A stretch of 64,000 bases of DNA from an uncultured Clostridia bacterium (GTDB taxonomy: Bacteria > Bacillota > Clostridia > Christensenellales > UBA1242): positions 53,595 through 117,594 of the forward strand of contig CALVNY010000001.1 of NCBI GenBank assembly GCA_944350085.1, read 5' to 3'. Shown one piece after another: positions 35,045 to 43,266 of the stretch. The notes below the pieces were generated by a model. It ran no database searches. It saw nothing but the letters and a program-made list of their open reading frames with translations, and was not told the origin of the DNA. The translations under genes and the position numbers were made by a program. Numbering within the stretch: the first letter of the stretch is position 1; each line of letters opens with the position of its first letter.

Positions 35045-36049
35045 TTACATAAATTCTTTTATTAATTTTTCAAGTTTTGTAGGGTCATTAAGTAGCATTC
35101 CTGCACCATTAATTACTGAATTTTCTGGGTGAATATCAATGTATATTGGCATTTTAGTTTTAATACGCATAAATTGTTCAAGCGCCGTAACCTTGCTTAA
35201 TCCCCCACAAAAATAAATTCCATTTCGGCTTATGTCTGCAATAACATCTGCATTACACATATTTAAAATTGTATTTATGCTATCAACAACTTTATTATAA
35301 AATGTAACAGTAATTGGAACTAACTCCTTGGCAGTTAAATTAATTACTTTATGTTCCAATGTGTTTGCATCAACACCATCAATTTCTAAGTGCGATTTGT
35401 CTTTTGGATGCAAAGACGACAATTCTTTTTTTGCTTGTTCAGCAACTTGATTGCTTATTATCACATTAAAATTATCTCTAACATAACTGATTATTGCATT
35501 GTCAATTCCAATTCCACCAACATTTATTGTGCAACCTTTAACAATGTTTCCATTTGAAACAACTGCAATATCTGTGTTTCCTCCTCCAATATTTACAACC
35601 ATATAACTTGTTGTGTCGTAAACATCAACGTCCATTCCGGTTAATGCACAAATTGCAGATGGCAATGTTTCAGCATAACTTATGTTTAAACTATATGCTA
35701 AATGCTTATATTTAGTTCTTTCTTTTAATGTTAATCCACAAGGCACGCAAAAAATGGCTTTTACTTTGTTAAATAAGCCTTTTGAACTTACTTTATTTAA
35801 AAATTCTTTTAACAAAAGTTTTGCGTAAGTTTGATTTTCAATAACATCTTCAAAAATAGGTGCTATAACTTCTACCTTACTGTTGGTTTTGCCCATCAAT
35901 TTTTTTGCTTTAAACCCAACGCCTTTTATTACATTTTTATCCCCAATGTGTTCCACTGCAATTAATGTTGGTTCATTTAACACAACGCCATAACCAACTC
36001 TATAAATAACAGTGTTACTACTTCCCATTTCAATAGCATAATTAAACAT
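35045..36049 (-). CDS. Divergent MreB/Mbl-type actin homologue
   Basis: A cytoskeletal filament protein that would guide wall synthesis. 334 residues: AIEMGSSNTVIYRVGYGVVLNEPTL matches MreB (DLGTANTLIY...GIVLNEPS) at residues 5-29. VNIGGGNTDIAVVSNG is phosphate loop 2, and YFCGGLSKV is the adenosine loop. Key acidic residues are changed: Asp to Glu7 in loop 1 and Asp to Asn in loop 2. The start at 36047-36049 has AGGTGA 5 bases upstream; a longer ORF from 36127 has no such site. It could be an Mbl/MreBH variant. Confidence 0.85.
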   Translation of the reverse strand: MFNYAIEMGSSNTVIYRVGYGVVLNEPTLIAVEHIGDKNVIKGVGFKAKKLMGKTNSKVEVIAPIFEDVIENQTYAKLLLKEFLNKVSSKGLFNKVKAIFCVPCGLTLKERTKYKHLAYSLNISYAETLPSAICALTGMDVDVYDTTSYMVVNIGGGNTDIAVVSNGNIVKGCTINVGGIGIDNAIISYVRDNFNVIISNQVAEQAKKELSSLHPKDKSHLEIDGVDANTLEHKVINLTAKELVPITVTFYNKVVDSINTILNMCNADVIADISRNGIYFCGGLSKVTALEQFMRIKTKMPIYIDIHPENSVINGAGMLLNDPTKLEKLIKEFM

Positions 36050-36115
36050 AATGTCACCTAACCTTATTAATAAATTATAACATATAAAGCCCTTTTTACA
36101 TAATATTTTAAATAA

Positions 36116-36141
36116 AAAAAGATGCACGCATGCATCTTTTT
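36116..36141 (-). terminator. Terminator of the Ppx/GppA-like gene
   Basis: An 11-bp perfect stem (AAAAAGATGCA / TGCATCTTTTT) with a CGCA loop, just past the stop codon. Confidence 0.75.
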
Positions 36142-36143
36142 AA

Positions 36144-37658
36144 TTATAAAATTTCCAAATTTTTGTTAAATGCTTTTTTAAAATCGTTGCTATACATCAT
36201 AGCACATTTGATTTCCAAATCAACATTTCCTTCAGTTATTGTTTTCATTATTACACTATCGCCTAAAATATCACAACTAATATCAACAATTCTTCCAAAT
36301 CCTGTGATATCCAAACTTTCGGCAAGTTTTAAAATAACTGCAAGTTTTTTTACAGCGTCTAGTTGTTCTTCAGTTACTAATTCCTTATATCTAACCCAAT
36401 CACTTAAATTGAAATTGTCAGCATCTCTTAAAGATGAAACAAAACCAGCCAAAACTAATTCACTATGACTAACGCCGTAAATATCACTATTAACTATAAC
36501 ATCAAAACTGTTCTTCTCTTTATTTGTATATGAAATCCTTAAACCGCCATCATGCAAGTAACTAGCCACTCTTAAAATTCTAACATAACTACGAGATAAT
36601 TTATGCAAAACTTTAAGTTGACGGAATAAAATCATTGAAAGTTCATAAACTTGTTTTGCATTATTTGGTTTTTTGTCGTAATAATCATTAATAACTTGCA
36701 AACTATAACCAAGATTGTCGGTTATTGGTTTTTCCATTGTTAAAGGAATTGCATAATTAAATAGCAAGCCTTCTTTTAATCCTGTTTTACTAATGTAAAA
36801 TTTGTCTTTGTTTATCTTGCTCAAAAATGCATTAACAATTGCAAGTCCACATGGTAAATACATACTGTCATTTGTTGTTATACCCTTAATTTTGCTTCCT
36901 TTAACAGGTTTTACAGGTTTTATAACATCATAAACTTTTGAAAAGTCAGCCTTAGACATTTCATAGTTGTGTTCAACACTTATTGGATACCTTTTTGCAC
37001 GCCTTGATATTGTTCCAAGGTTTAAAAATATGTTTCCAGCACCAATAACTTCATACTCTTCTTCTAAGTTAAATGCCCAGTCTAAATCTTTAATTTGGTC
37101 CAAAATAAAGTTGGTTACTTTTTCACTAGCATCTAGCCCAGTTTCATTTTCTGTGTAAAATTTTTCTGTTAAATTGTAACTGCCGTAAGGAATAACGTAT
37201 GTGTTTAAAATGTTTCTTCTGTTATAAAGCATTACTTGTGTTGAATAATTAGAAACGTTTATAATCAAACCCTTTGGTTTGTTAAATGTGTTAATAACAG
37301 CAGTATAAATGCCATTGATTTCTTCTTCACCACTAATAATTCTAAATTTATAACCACTAGTTGTAAAGATTTCGTTTAAAAATCCATTAATATTTTTTGC
37401 TTCTTTAACGATGTTTGTTGCAATTGCAATAACATCAGTAATTTCATATCTATCTAAAATTTCTTTATAAACTTTTAAAACATCAATAGTTTCTTTAATT
37501 GTGTTTGGTTTTATAACTTCTTCTGTCATTAAATTTTTTGTTAAATTAACAGGCATTTCAATTTCGTCAAATATTACAAATGAGCGATTTTTAACAACTT
37601 CTGCTAATACCAACTTAAAATTATCAGAATTAAGTTCCATTATTGCTACTCTTTCCAA
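36144..37658 (-). CDS. Ppx/GppA-like phosphatase homologue with HD-type C-terminus, degenerate loops
   Basis: About 504 residues. The N-terminal half is ASKHA-fold like exopolyphosphatase/GppA: VAIMELNSDNFKLVLAEV aligns with the phosphate loop (family DLGSNS.R), FRIISGEEEINGIYTAV with the catalytic-Glu region, and EVIGAGNIFLNLG with the second loop. The C-terminal half (about 320-490) has the HD-type helical pattern (RILRVASYLHDGGL). The DIGGGS loop is replaced by NVSNYSTQ, so catalysis is uncertain. I chose TTG (37656-37658) because it matches the family start; ATG at 37676 is the alternative. Confidence 0.75.
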   Translation of the reverse strand: MERVAIMELNSDNFKLVLAEVVKNRSFVIFDEIEMPVNLTKNLMTEEVIKPNTIKETIDVLKVYKEILDRYEITDVIAIATNIVKEAKNINGFLNEIFTTSGYKFRIISGEEEINGIYTAVINTFNKPKGLIINVSNYSTQVMLYNRRNILNTYVIPYGSYNLTEKFYTENETGLDASEKVTNFILDQIKDLDWAFNLEEEYEVIGAGNIFLNLGTISRRAKRYPISVEHNYEMSKADFSKVYDVIKPVKPVKGSKIKGITTNDSMYLPCGLAIVNAFLSKINKDKFYISKTGLKEGLLFNYAIPLTMEKPITDNLGYSLQVINDYYDKKPNNAKQVYELSMILFRQLKVLHKLSRSYVRILRVASYLHDGGLRISYTNKEKNSFDVIVNSDIYGVSHSELVLAGFVSSLRDADNFNLSDWVRYKELVTEEQLDAVKKLAVILKLAESLDITGFGRIVDISCDILGDSVIMKTITEGNVDLEIKCAMMYSNDFKKAFNKNLEIL

Positions 37659-37760
37659 AACGCACACCACTCCCATAATAATTTTTTTAATATCTTTAAC
37701 ACAAGCATTATAACATAAAACAATTATTTTGTATACAATTATTTTTTAATTGTTAAATAA

Positions 37761-37788
37761 AAAAAACTAATATTGCTATTAGTTTTTT
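37761..37788 (-). terminator. Terminator of the ferredoxin gene
   Basis: An 11-bp perfect stem (AAAAAACTAAT / ATTAGTTTTTT) with a 6-base loop, 14 bases after the stop codon. Confidence 0.72.
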
Positions 37789-37801
37789 TCTTTTTTATTT
37801 A

Positions 37802-37969
37802 TTAATCTTGGCTAATTGCTGAAACGGGACATGTAACTTCACAAGTTCCACATTCTACACAAATTTCCTTATTGATTTGTGCTGTACCATCAACTATTTC
37901 AATAGCACCAACAGGGCAAACTGATGCACATGCACCACAGCCAATACATTTACTTTTATCAACTACCAT
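37802..37969 (-). CDS. Bacterial 2[4Fe-4S] ferredoxin
   Basis: A 55-residue clostridial-type ferredoxin: CIGCGACASVCPVGAI (residues 8-23) and CVECGTCEVTCPVSAI (37-52), two CxxCxxCxxxCP motifs each binding half of two clusters. It carries electrons in anaerobic metabolism. GGAG lies upstream of the ATG. Single gene with its own terminator. It fits an anaerobic lifestyle. Confidence 0.95.
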   Translation of the reverse strand: MVVDKSKCIGCGACASVCPVGAIEIVDGTAQINKEICVECGTCEVTCPVSAISQD

Positions 37970-38098
37970 TGTTTATATCTCCTAATTAATGTCTAGTTAT
38001 TTATAACACAAATGCAAAAAAAACACAACAAAATTATAAATTTTTATGCGCATATTTTAATACATAAATTTATATCAAAAAATTGGCTTTAAATGGTG

Positions 38099-38530
38099 TT
38101 ATTTAAAAAAATCACTAATTCCTAAAACCACTCTATATTTGCATTTGTTTTTATTCTTTTTTCCCTTTACAATGTTTAAAATTGATAAAAATAATTGTAT
38201 TAGTCCAATCACAAGCAAAAATCCACCAAATAATTTTTTAAGCATTTCGCTTTCAATGTTAATGGCAAGAATGCTTCCAAACACGCTTGCAACTACACCC
38301 GTAATTATTATTGGAACTCCAATTTTAAAATTAACTAACTTGTTTTTACAATGAATTATTAAAGAAACGATTGCACAAGGCAAAAATGCAAGCAAATTAA
38401 TTCCTTGTGCTAACTGTTGTTTAAATTTAAAAAATATGGTTAAAATTGGAATTAAAAGTGTGCCTCCACCCATACCCATTCCAGCAATTATTCCACTTAT
38501 TATTCCTGCAACTATTAATAATATAATCAA
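38099..38530 (-). CDS. TauE/SafE permease, second half-protein
   Basis: A 143-residue membrane protein (about four helices) with the TauE/SafE repeat GIIAGMGMGGGTLLIPIL at residues 13-30 and an internal GSILA motif. TauE/SafE permeases normally have two such halves in one chain of about 250 residues; here each half is a separate gene and the start overlaps the other by 4 bases. Candidate cargo in the family: sulfite, sulfonates or other organic anions. Confidence 0.8.
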   Translation of the reverse strand: MIILLIVAGIISGIIAGMGMGGGTLLIPILTIFFKFKQQLAQGINLLAFLPCAIVSLIIHCKNKLVNFKIGVPIIITGVVASVFGSILAINIESEMLKKLFGGFLLVIGLIQLFLSILNIVKGKKNKNKCKYRVVLGISDFFK

Positions 38531-38940
38531 AATAGTAACTTAACACCCCCTAAAATAATTACAAAAGCAAAAATTAATTGTAAAACTATGTTGTTAATTT
38601 TATTTAAAATTAAGGCACCAATCACTCCACCAATTACAAATCCTATTGTTATGCTTATTGCCAAATCAAATTCAATGCCCCCTTTAATCATATAAACCAC
38701 AAAACTTGCTATAGACAATGGAAGCATAATAAGTATGGTTGTGGCATGTGCTTGCTTTTCTTCTAGCCCTAAAATAAGCGTTAATGTTGGCACACAAATC
38801 ATACCACCACCTCCACCCCAAAAGCCATTTACAAACCCAATAAATAAACCAATGATTAGTAAAATCCAAATATTTGTTTTTTTCGGTTTTGATTGCATTA
38901 CACTATTGTAATTTTTACTTTTAAAATCAACTATTTTCAT
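38527..38940 (-). CDS. TauE/SafE permease, first half-protein
   Basis: A 137-residue membrane protein with GLFIGFVNGFWGGGGGMICV (residues 32-51), the first-half version of the repeat, and HATTILIMLPLSIASFVVYM. A basic N-terminus (about 20 residues) precedes helix 1. It ends overlapping the second half-gene by 4 bases, so the pair is translated together and probably forms a heteromeric transporter. Confidence 0.8.
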   Translation of the reverse strand: MKIVDFKSKNYNSVMQSKPKKTNIWILLIIGLFIGFVNGFWGGGGGMICVPTLTLILGLEEKQAHATTILIMLPLSIASFVVYMIKGGIEFDLAISITIGFVIGGVIGALILNKINNIVLQLIFAFVIILGGVKLLF

Positions 38941-39131
38941 ATTTTTATTTTGTGAGTTTTAGTCTATTTAATACAATCCAAATAAAAATATATTAATTTT
39001 AGCAAAAATAAAAATAAAAAATTTTGTAAATTATTTAATATGAAAATGATTTTATGCCAAATTTTTAAATAAAATATTGACGACTTTTAGATTATATCTA
39101 TTTATATATAAATTTAAGTGTATAATTTAGT

Positions 39132-39160
39132 TTGATTTAATTTTAATATTAATATATAAT
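39132..39160 (+). promoter_or_regulatory. Promoter of the large surface protein gene
   Basis: TTGATT (39132-39137), a 17-base spacer and TATAAT (39155-39160), 36 bases before the ATG. Confidence 0.75.
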
Positions 39161-39195
39161 AATAAAGTTGAAATTTAATTTATAAGGTGAATTTA

Positions 39196-42100
39196 ATGAG
39201 ATTTTTTAACAAACTTAACAAAGTACTTGCAACAACAGCATTATCAGCAGGAATTTTAACCTCATCAATATGTGGTGTTAATTTATTAAACTCCGCAAGA
39301 AATTACACTGTTTATGCAATTCCTTATGGGGAACAAACTATTTCCAAAATAACAGACAACGATTTCCATAATTATTCAGGAACAACTTACGGCACACCAT
39401 CAAATTGGTCTGTTGCAAATGGAGTTGACACTAAAAATGATGAAAGATTTGTTTCTGGAATTATGAACTTAACAAGTTCAACTGCATGGAATAGTAATTA
39501 CGAAGAAAATTTTAAACTACAAGAAAATCAAAATCCAGATGATGGCTCTACTGTTGACAAGCAATTTTTATACATCAACAATTTTAGCAAGACCCCTGTA
39601 AAATATGGATATAGTAGTGAAAGTTTTGAACTTAGCAACAATTCCTTTTATAGTATTTCAGTTCAACTAAAAACTATAACTTCTAATGGGCAAAGCGCAA
39701 AAGCATCTATCTACCTAACAGGTTTAGAAGATGACGCTGTTAAAATGGAAAATATAAACACAGATGGTGCTTGGCAAAATTACACATTTTATATTGCAAC
39801 AAACTCAATTATTTCAAAATCGGATTTAAAATTGGAATTGTGGTTAGGAAGTAAAATAAGTGGTAGTTATGGAGCAATGTTTGTTAATATTGTTCAAGTA
39901 AAACAATATGACGAATCAACATTTAACAGCTTACCAAGTAAAGATAGTTCCACATCAGTTTACACAAATTTAAACCAAAAAGTTAGTATTCCATTTAGCA
40001 ACAACGGTTTTGAAAATTCTCTAACAGGCTGGACAGCATCTTCTGAAAACAGCAATGATAGTGAAAATCAATTTATTGGTTCAATAAAAGTAGGAACAGG
40101 TTACAATTCAAAACTTTACACAGAAAATTGGAACGCAACAAATCCATACACAATAAACACATTTAATAATGAATATGCACTTTTAATTTCAAATAAAACA
40201 GATTTAGTGTCTGGTGTTGAAAGCCCTAACATTTCAATTAAACAACACGGCCTTTACAAATTAAGTGTTTGGGCATATTCAAACTGCAACACAGGAACTG
40301 GTGCAACAATTATTGCAAAAGAAATTGGTGCAGTTGGAAGTGATTTAGCATACACAACAGTAAGTGTAAGCACAACAACATCAAGCACTGCAGTTACAAG
40401 TAATTGGGTTGAATATAGCATATATATTCAAGGAAATGCATTTAAAGATTCAACTATAAAGTTAGGTTTGTATTTAGGAATACCTGCTCTTGGTGATAAA
40501 GAAGCTACTCCAACAAGTGGATATGTTTATTTTGACGAAGTAAGAATTCAAGAACTAAGTTATGATGAATATAGTCAAGGTGTAAGCAATGCAACAAATA
40601 GCAGTGAATTAAACATTACTCCTGCTAGCACAAGCTTTATTGTTCCAAATAACAGATTTAACAAAGCACAAAATGAAGACAATTCTATAACCTATCCTCT
40701 TGCACCACAAAATTACACATCAAAAGTTGTTGATGTTAATGGAAATGATGTATCAAATGTAACCACAACAAGCGGAATTGTTAACTTAAATGCAACACAT
40801 TGGGCAAATAATGTTGAAAATTATGGCAACGCAAACAATCCTGGAACTTTTGATGGCAAAGCAACATCTGACACAACCAACAATGTTTTAATGATTGGCT
40901 CAACAAACCCAATAATTAATCAAACTTACACAAGTGATAGTTTCACACTTTCTGCTAGTTCATATTATAAAGTTAGTGCTTGGGTTCAAACACAAATTTA
41001 TCCAGAATATGATGGCGGTGCAAGTTTTAAACTTTTAAATGGCACAACATATATTTACAAAAAAGCAAATATTAACACACACGACACATGGCAACAAATT
41101 ACATTTTATTTAAAAACAGGCAGTAGTGAAATAACTTCAACTATTGAACTTGCACTTAATAAAACAAATGGATATGCTTTCTTTGATGAAATATTTATTG
41201 AACAATACGAAAATGAAACTATTTTCAATTCAATAGTTACAAGCAGTGACAAAGTTATAGATTTAACTTACGAAACATTTGACACAGAAAACACATTTAA
41301 AGGTGCATTTGATGCATCTGTAACAAATTCAAGTGCAAAAGAAAATTTAACAAGTGGCATAACAGAAATTAATGGAAACAATGTTTTATTTATAAACAGT
41401 AATGGTTCAGATGTTTATTACACATTTTCAAGTTCAAACTACTATTCATTAACAGAAGGTAGTTACTATAAATTATCTGTTGATGTTTACACTTTAAATT
41501 TAGCACAAGAAGAAGAAAACAAAAAATATGATGATGAAGACATTGCTATTCCTTATGGCGTAACATTGCAACTAAAAAATTCTTCTGGAACATTTAACAA
41601 ATATATTACAGGCATTAATACTGCCCTAGTAAATGAAGGCGAAAATAAATTTACAACCTACACTTTCTATATTTCTGCAAGTGAAAATATTGATGTTTAT
41701 TTATATTTAAGTTTAGGATTTACTGATGCATTAACATGCGGACAAGTTTATTTTGACAACATTAAATTTGACAACACTTTAACTGAAGACCAATTTAATG
41801 AAGCAAAAAACAATTATGCAAACGAAAAAACTTCTTTGTTCATTAACGACACAAAAATTTCTGATGAAACAGACGGCTCAGACAATGAAACAACAACCGA
41901 ATCAGAGCCTTATGAATTCCCTTGGGTTTTAACATCATCATTAATTACAGGGCTTGCAATAATAATTGCTTTGGTTGGATATTTTATTAGAAAAATTAAT
42001 TTCCGTAAAGCACCTAAAATTAAAACAAATTATGATAGAAGAAAAACTCTTGATGTTGAACTAGACAAAAAAGAAAGAATTCAAATGCGTCAAAGTATGA

Positions 42101-42678
42101 TTGAAGAATTAAAACTTCAATTACACACAATTGATGAAGAAATTGAAGAAATTAAACAAATGTTTGAAGCCAAAGAGGCGCAAATATTAATTAACGAAAA
42201 AGCAAAAAGAGAACAAATTGAAAAAGATAAACAAGCAATTATTGCTGAAAGAGAAGATGCAACAAAAGAATACAAATCAATTTTAGCATCAAATGTAACT
42301 GACAAAGAAAAACAAATTGCTGAAAGGAACTTTGCTAGATATATTGCAAAATTAAATAAACACGAAGAAAAATTGCAAAAATTGTTAGACCAAAAAGAAA
42401 CTGCTTCTGCCCTATTAAAAATTAAAAGGGAACAACAACTTCAAAAATTCATTGATGCACAAATTGCAATAACAAAAGAAATTGCAAGAATTGAAGAAGA
42501 AATTGAACAAATTGCAAAAGAAGATGAACAAGTTTGGGCTGAATATAAACAAGCAAAACTAGATGCAAAAGAACGCAAAACAGCATACATTCAAGAAAAG
42601 AAACTTGAAAAAGCAGAAGCAAAAGCAAACAAAAAATCTTCAAAAATTAAGGACAATAAAAATAGCGAAGAAAAATAA
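39196..42678 (+). CDS. Large surface protein: four jelly-roll-like modules, membrane helix, long cytoplasmic coiled coil
   Basis: About 1160 residues. A signal peptide (FNKLNKVLATTALSAGIL...) comes first, then four modules of roughly 190-220 residues. Each has a WxxYTFYI-type strand (WQNYTFYIA, WVEYSIYIQ, WQQITFYLK, FTTYTFYIS) and a C-terminal YxFDE/DN-I strand (YVYFDEVRIQ, YAFFDEIFIE, QVYFDNIKFD). This pattern is seen in carbohydrate-binding jelly rolls. One membrane helix (WVLTSSLITGLAIIIALVGY, about residues 910-930) follows. The last 230 residues are a charged coiled coil (IEELKLQLHTIDEEIEEIKQ), predicted cytoplasmic. No LPXTG. I prefer the ATG at 39196 over GTG 39187 because AAGGTGA overlaps the GTG. 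Confidence 0.78.
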   Translation: MRFFNKLNKVLATTALSAGILTSSICGVNLLNSARNYTVYAIPYGEQTISKITDNDFHNYSGTTYGTPSNWSVANGVDTKNDERFVSGIMNLTSSTAWNSNYEENFKLQENQNPDDGSTVDKQFLYINNFSKTPVKYGYSSESFELSNNSFYSISVQLKTITSNGQSAKASIYLTGLEDDAVKMENINTDGAWQNYTFYIATNSIISKSDLKLELWLGSKISGSYGAMFVNIVQVKQYDESTFNSLPSKDSSTSVYTNLNQKVSIPFSNNGFENSLTGWTASSENSNDSENQFIGSIKVGTGYNSKLYTENWNATNPYTINTFNNEYALLISNKTDLVSGVESPNISIKQHGLYKLSVWAYSNCNTGTGATIIAKEIGAVGSDLAYTTVSVSTTTSSTAVTSNWVEYSIYIQGNAFKDSTIKLGLYLGIPALGDKEATPTSGYVYFDEVRIQELSYDEYSQGVSNATNSSELNITPASTSFIVPNNRFNKAQNEDNSITYPLAPQNYTSKVVDVNGNDVSNVTTTSGIVNLNATHWANNVENYGNANNPGTFDGKATSDTTNNVLMIGSTNPIINQTYTSDSFTLSASSYYKVSAWVQTQIYPEYDGGASFKLLNGTTYIYKKANINTHDTWQQITFYLKTGSSEITSTIELALNKTNGYAFFDEIFIEQYENETIFNSIVTSSDKVIDLTYETFDTENTFKGAFDASVTNSSAKENLTSGITEINGNNVLFINSNGSDVYYTFSSSNYYSLTEGSYYKLSVDVYTLNLAQEEENKKYDDEDIAIPYGVTLQLKNSSGTFNKYITGINTALVNEGENKFTTYTFYISASENIDVYLYLSLGFTDALTCGQVYFDNIKFDNTLTEDQFNEAKNNYANEKTSLFINDTKISDETDGSDNETTTESEPYEFPWVLTSSLITGLAIIIALVGYFIRKINFRKAPKIKTNYDRRKTLDVELDKKERIQMRQSMIEELKLQLHTIDEEIEEIKQMFEAKEAQILINEKAKREQIEKDKQAIIAEREDATKEYKSILASNVTDKEKQIAERNFARYIAKLNKHEEKLQKLLDQKETASALLKIKREQQLQKFIDAQIAITKEIARIEEEIEQIAKEDEQVWAEYKQAKLDAKERKTAYIQEKKLEKAEAKANKKSSKIKDNKNSEEK

Positions 42679-42687
42679 ATATTAAAA

Positions 42688-42720
42688 AAATAAAACGGTA
42701 AAAGCCGTTTTATTTTTTTT
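42688..42720 (+). terminator. Terminator of the surface protein gene
   Basis: An 11-bp stem (AAATAAAACGG / CCGTTTTATTT) followed by a T-tract. Confidence 0.78.
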
Positions 42721-42748
42721 GTGTCAAATATAAAATTTAAAAATCTCA

Positions 42749-43153
42749 TTAAATAATAAGTATTTGACCAATAAAAACCTTGTCAGTTTTTAGGTTGTTT
42801 TTATTCATTATGTAATCTTTGTTAACACCCAATTTTTCAGCAATTTTATCCATAGTGTCTAGTGGTTTTACAACATATTTTTCATTTTGATTAACAATAA
42901 ACATATCCCCAACTTCAACATTATTTTTAAGATTGTACATTTTTTTTAAGTTGTTTATATCATCATCTAAATCAACTTTAACCAATAAGTCCTTATTAAA
43001 ATTACAAATTAAACTAACTCCACTTTGTTTGTTTGGAACATAAACATAATTTTGATTGTTATTTACATTTAATTCCTTAATTTTTTCAACACTTTCGCCA
43101 CAAATTTGGCTAATATATTTTAACCCCTTAGAATTTAAGTAATATATTTGCAT
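42749..43153 (-). CDS. LysM-domain protein
   Basis: A 134-residue protein with no signal peptide. The C-terminal 45 residues are a LysM module (EKYVVKPLDTMDKIAEKLGV, then a VFIGQILII end). The segments around residues 5-50 and 55-90 look like two decayed LysM repeats. LysM binds peptidoglycan or chitin-like polymers; in Firmicute spore coats LysM proteins such as SafA lack classical export. Divergent from the SpoVB-like gene, so a spore/wall role is plausible but unproven. Confidence 0.7.
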   Translation of the reverse strand: MQIYYLNSKGLKYISQICGESVEKIKELNVNNNQNYVYVPNKQSGVSLICNFNKDLLVKVDLDDDINNLKKMYNLKNNVEVGDMFIVNQNEKYVVKPLDTMDKIAEKLGVNKDYIMNKNNLKTDKVFIGQILII

Positions 43154-43266
43154 TACTCACTCCTTAACCAATTTTTTAATAATATATATGCAAATTTTTT
43201 AAAAAGTATAATATATTTAAAATTTTTTTAATACAATTTATTACTAAACAATTTAGAGGTGATATT

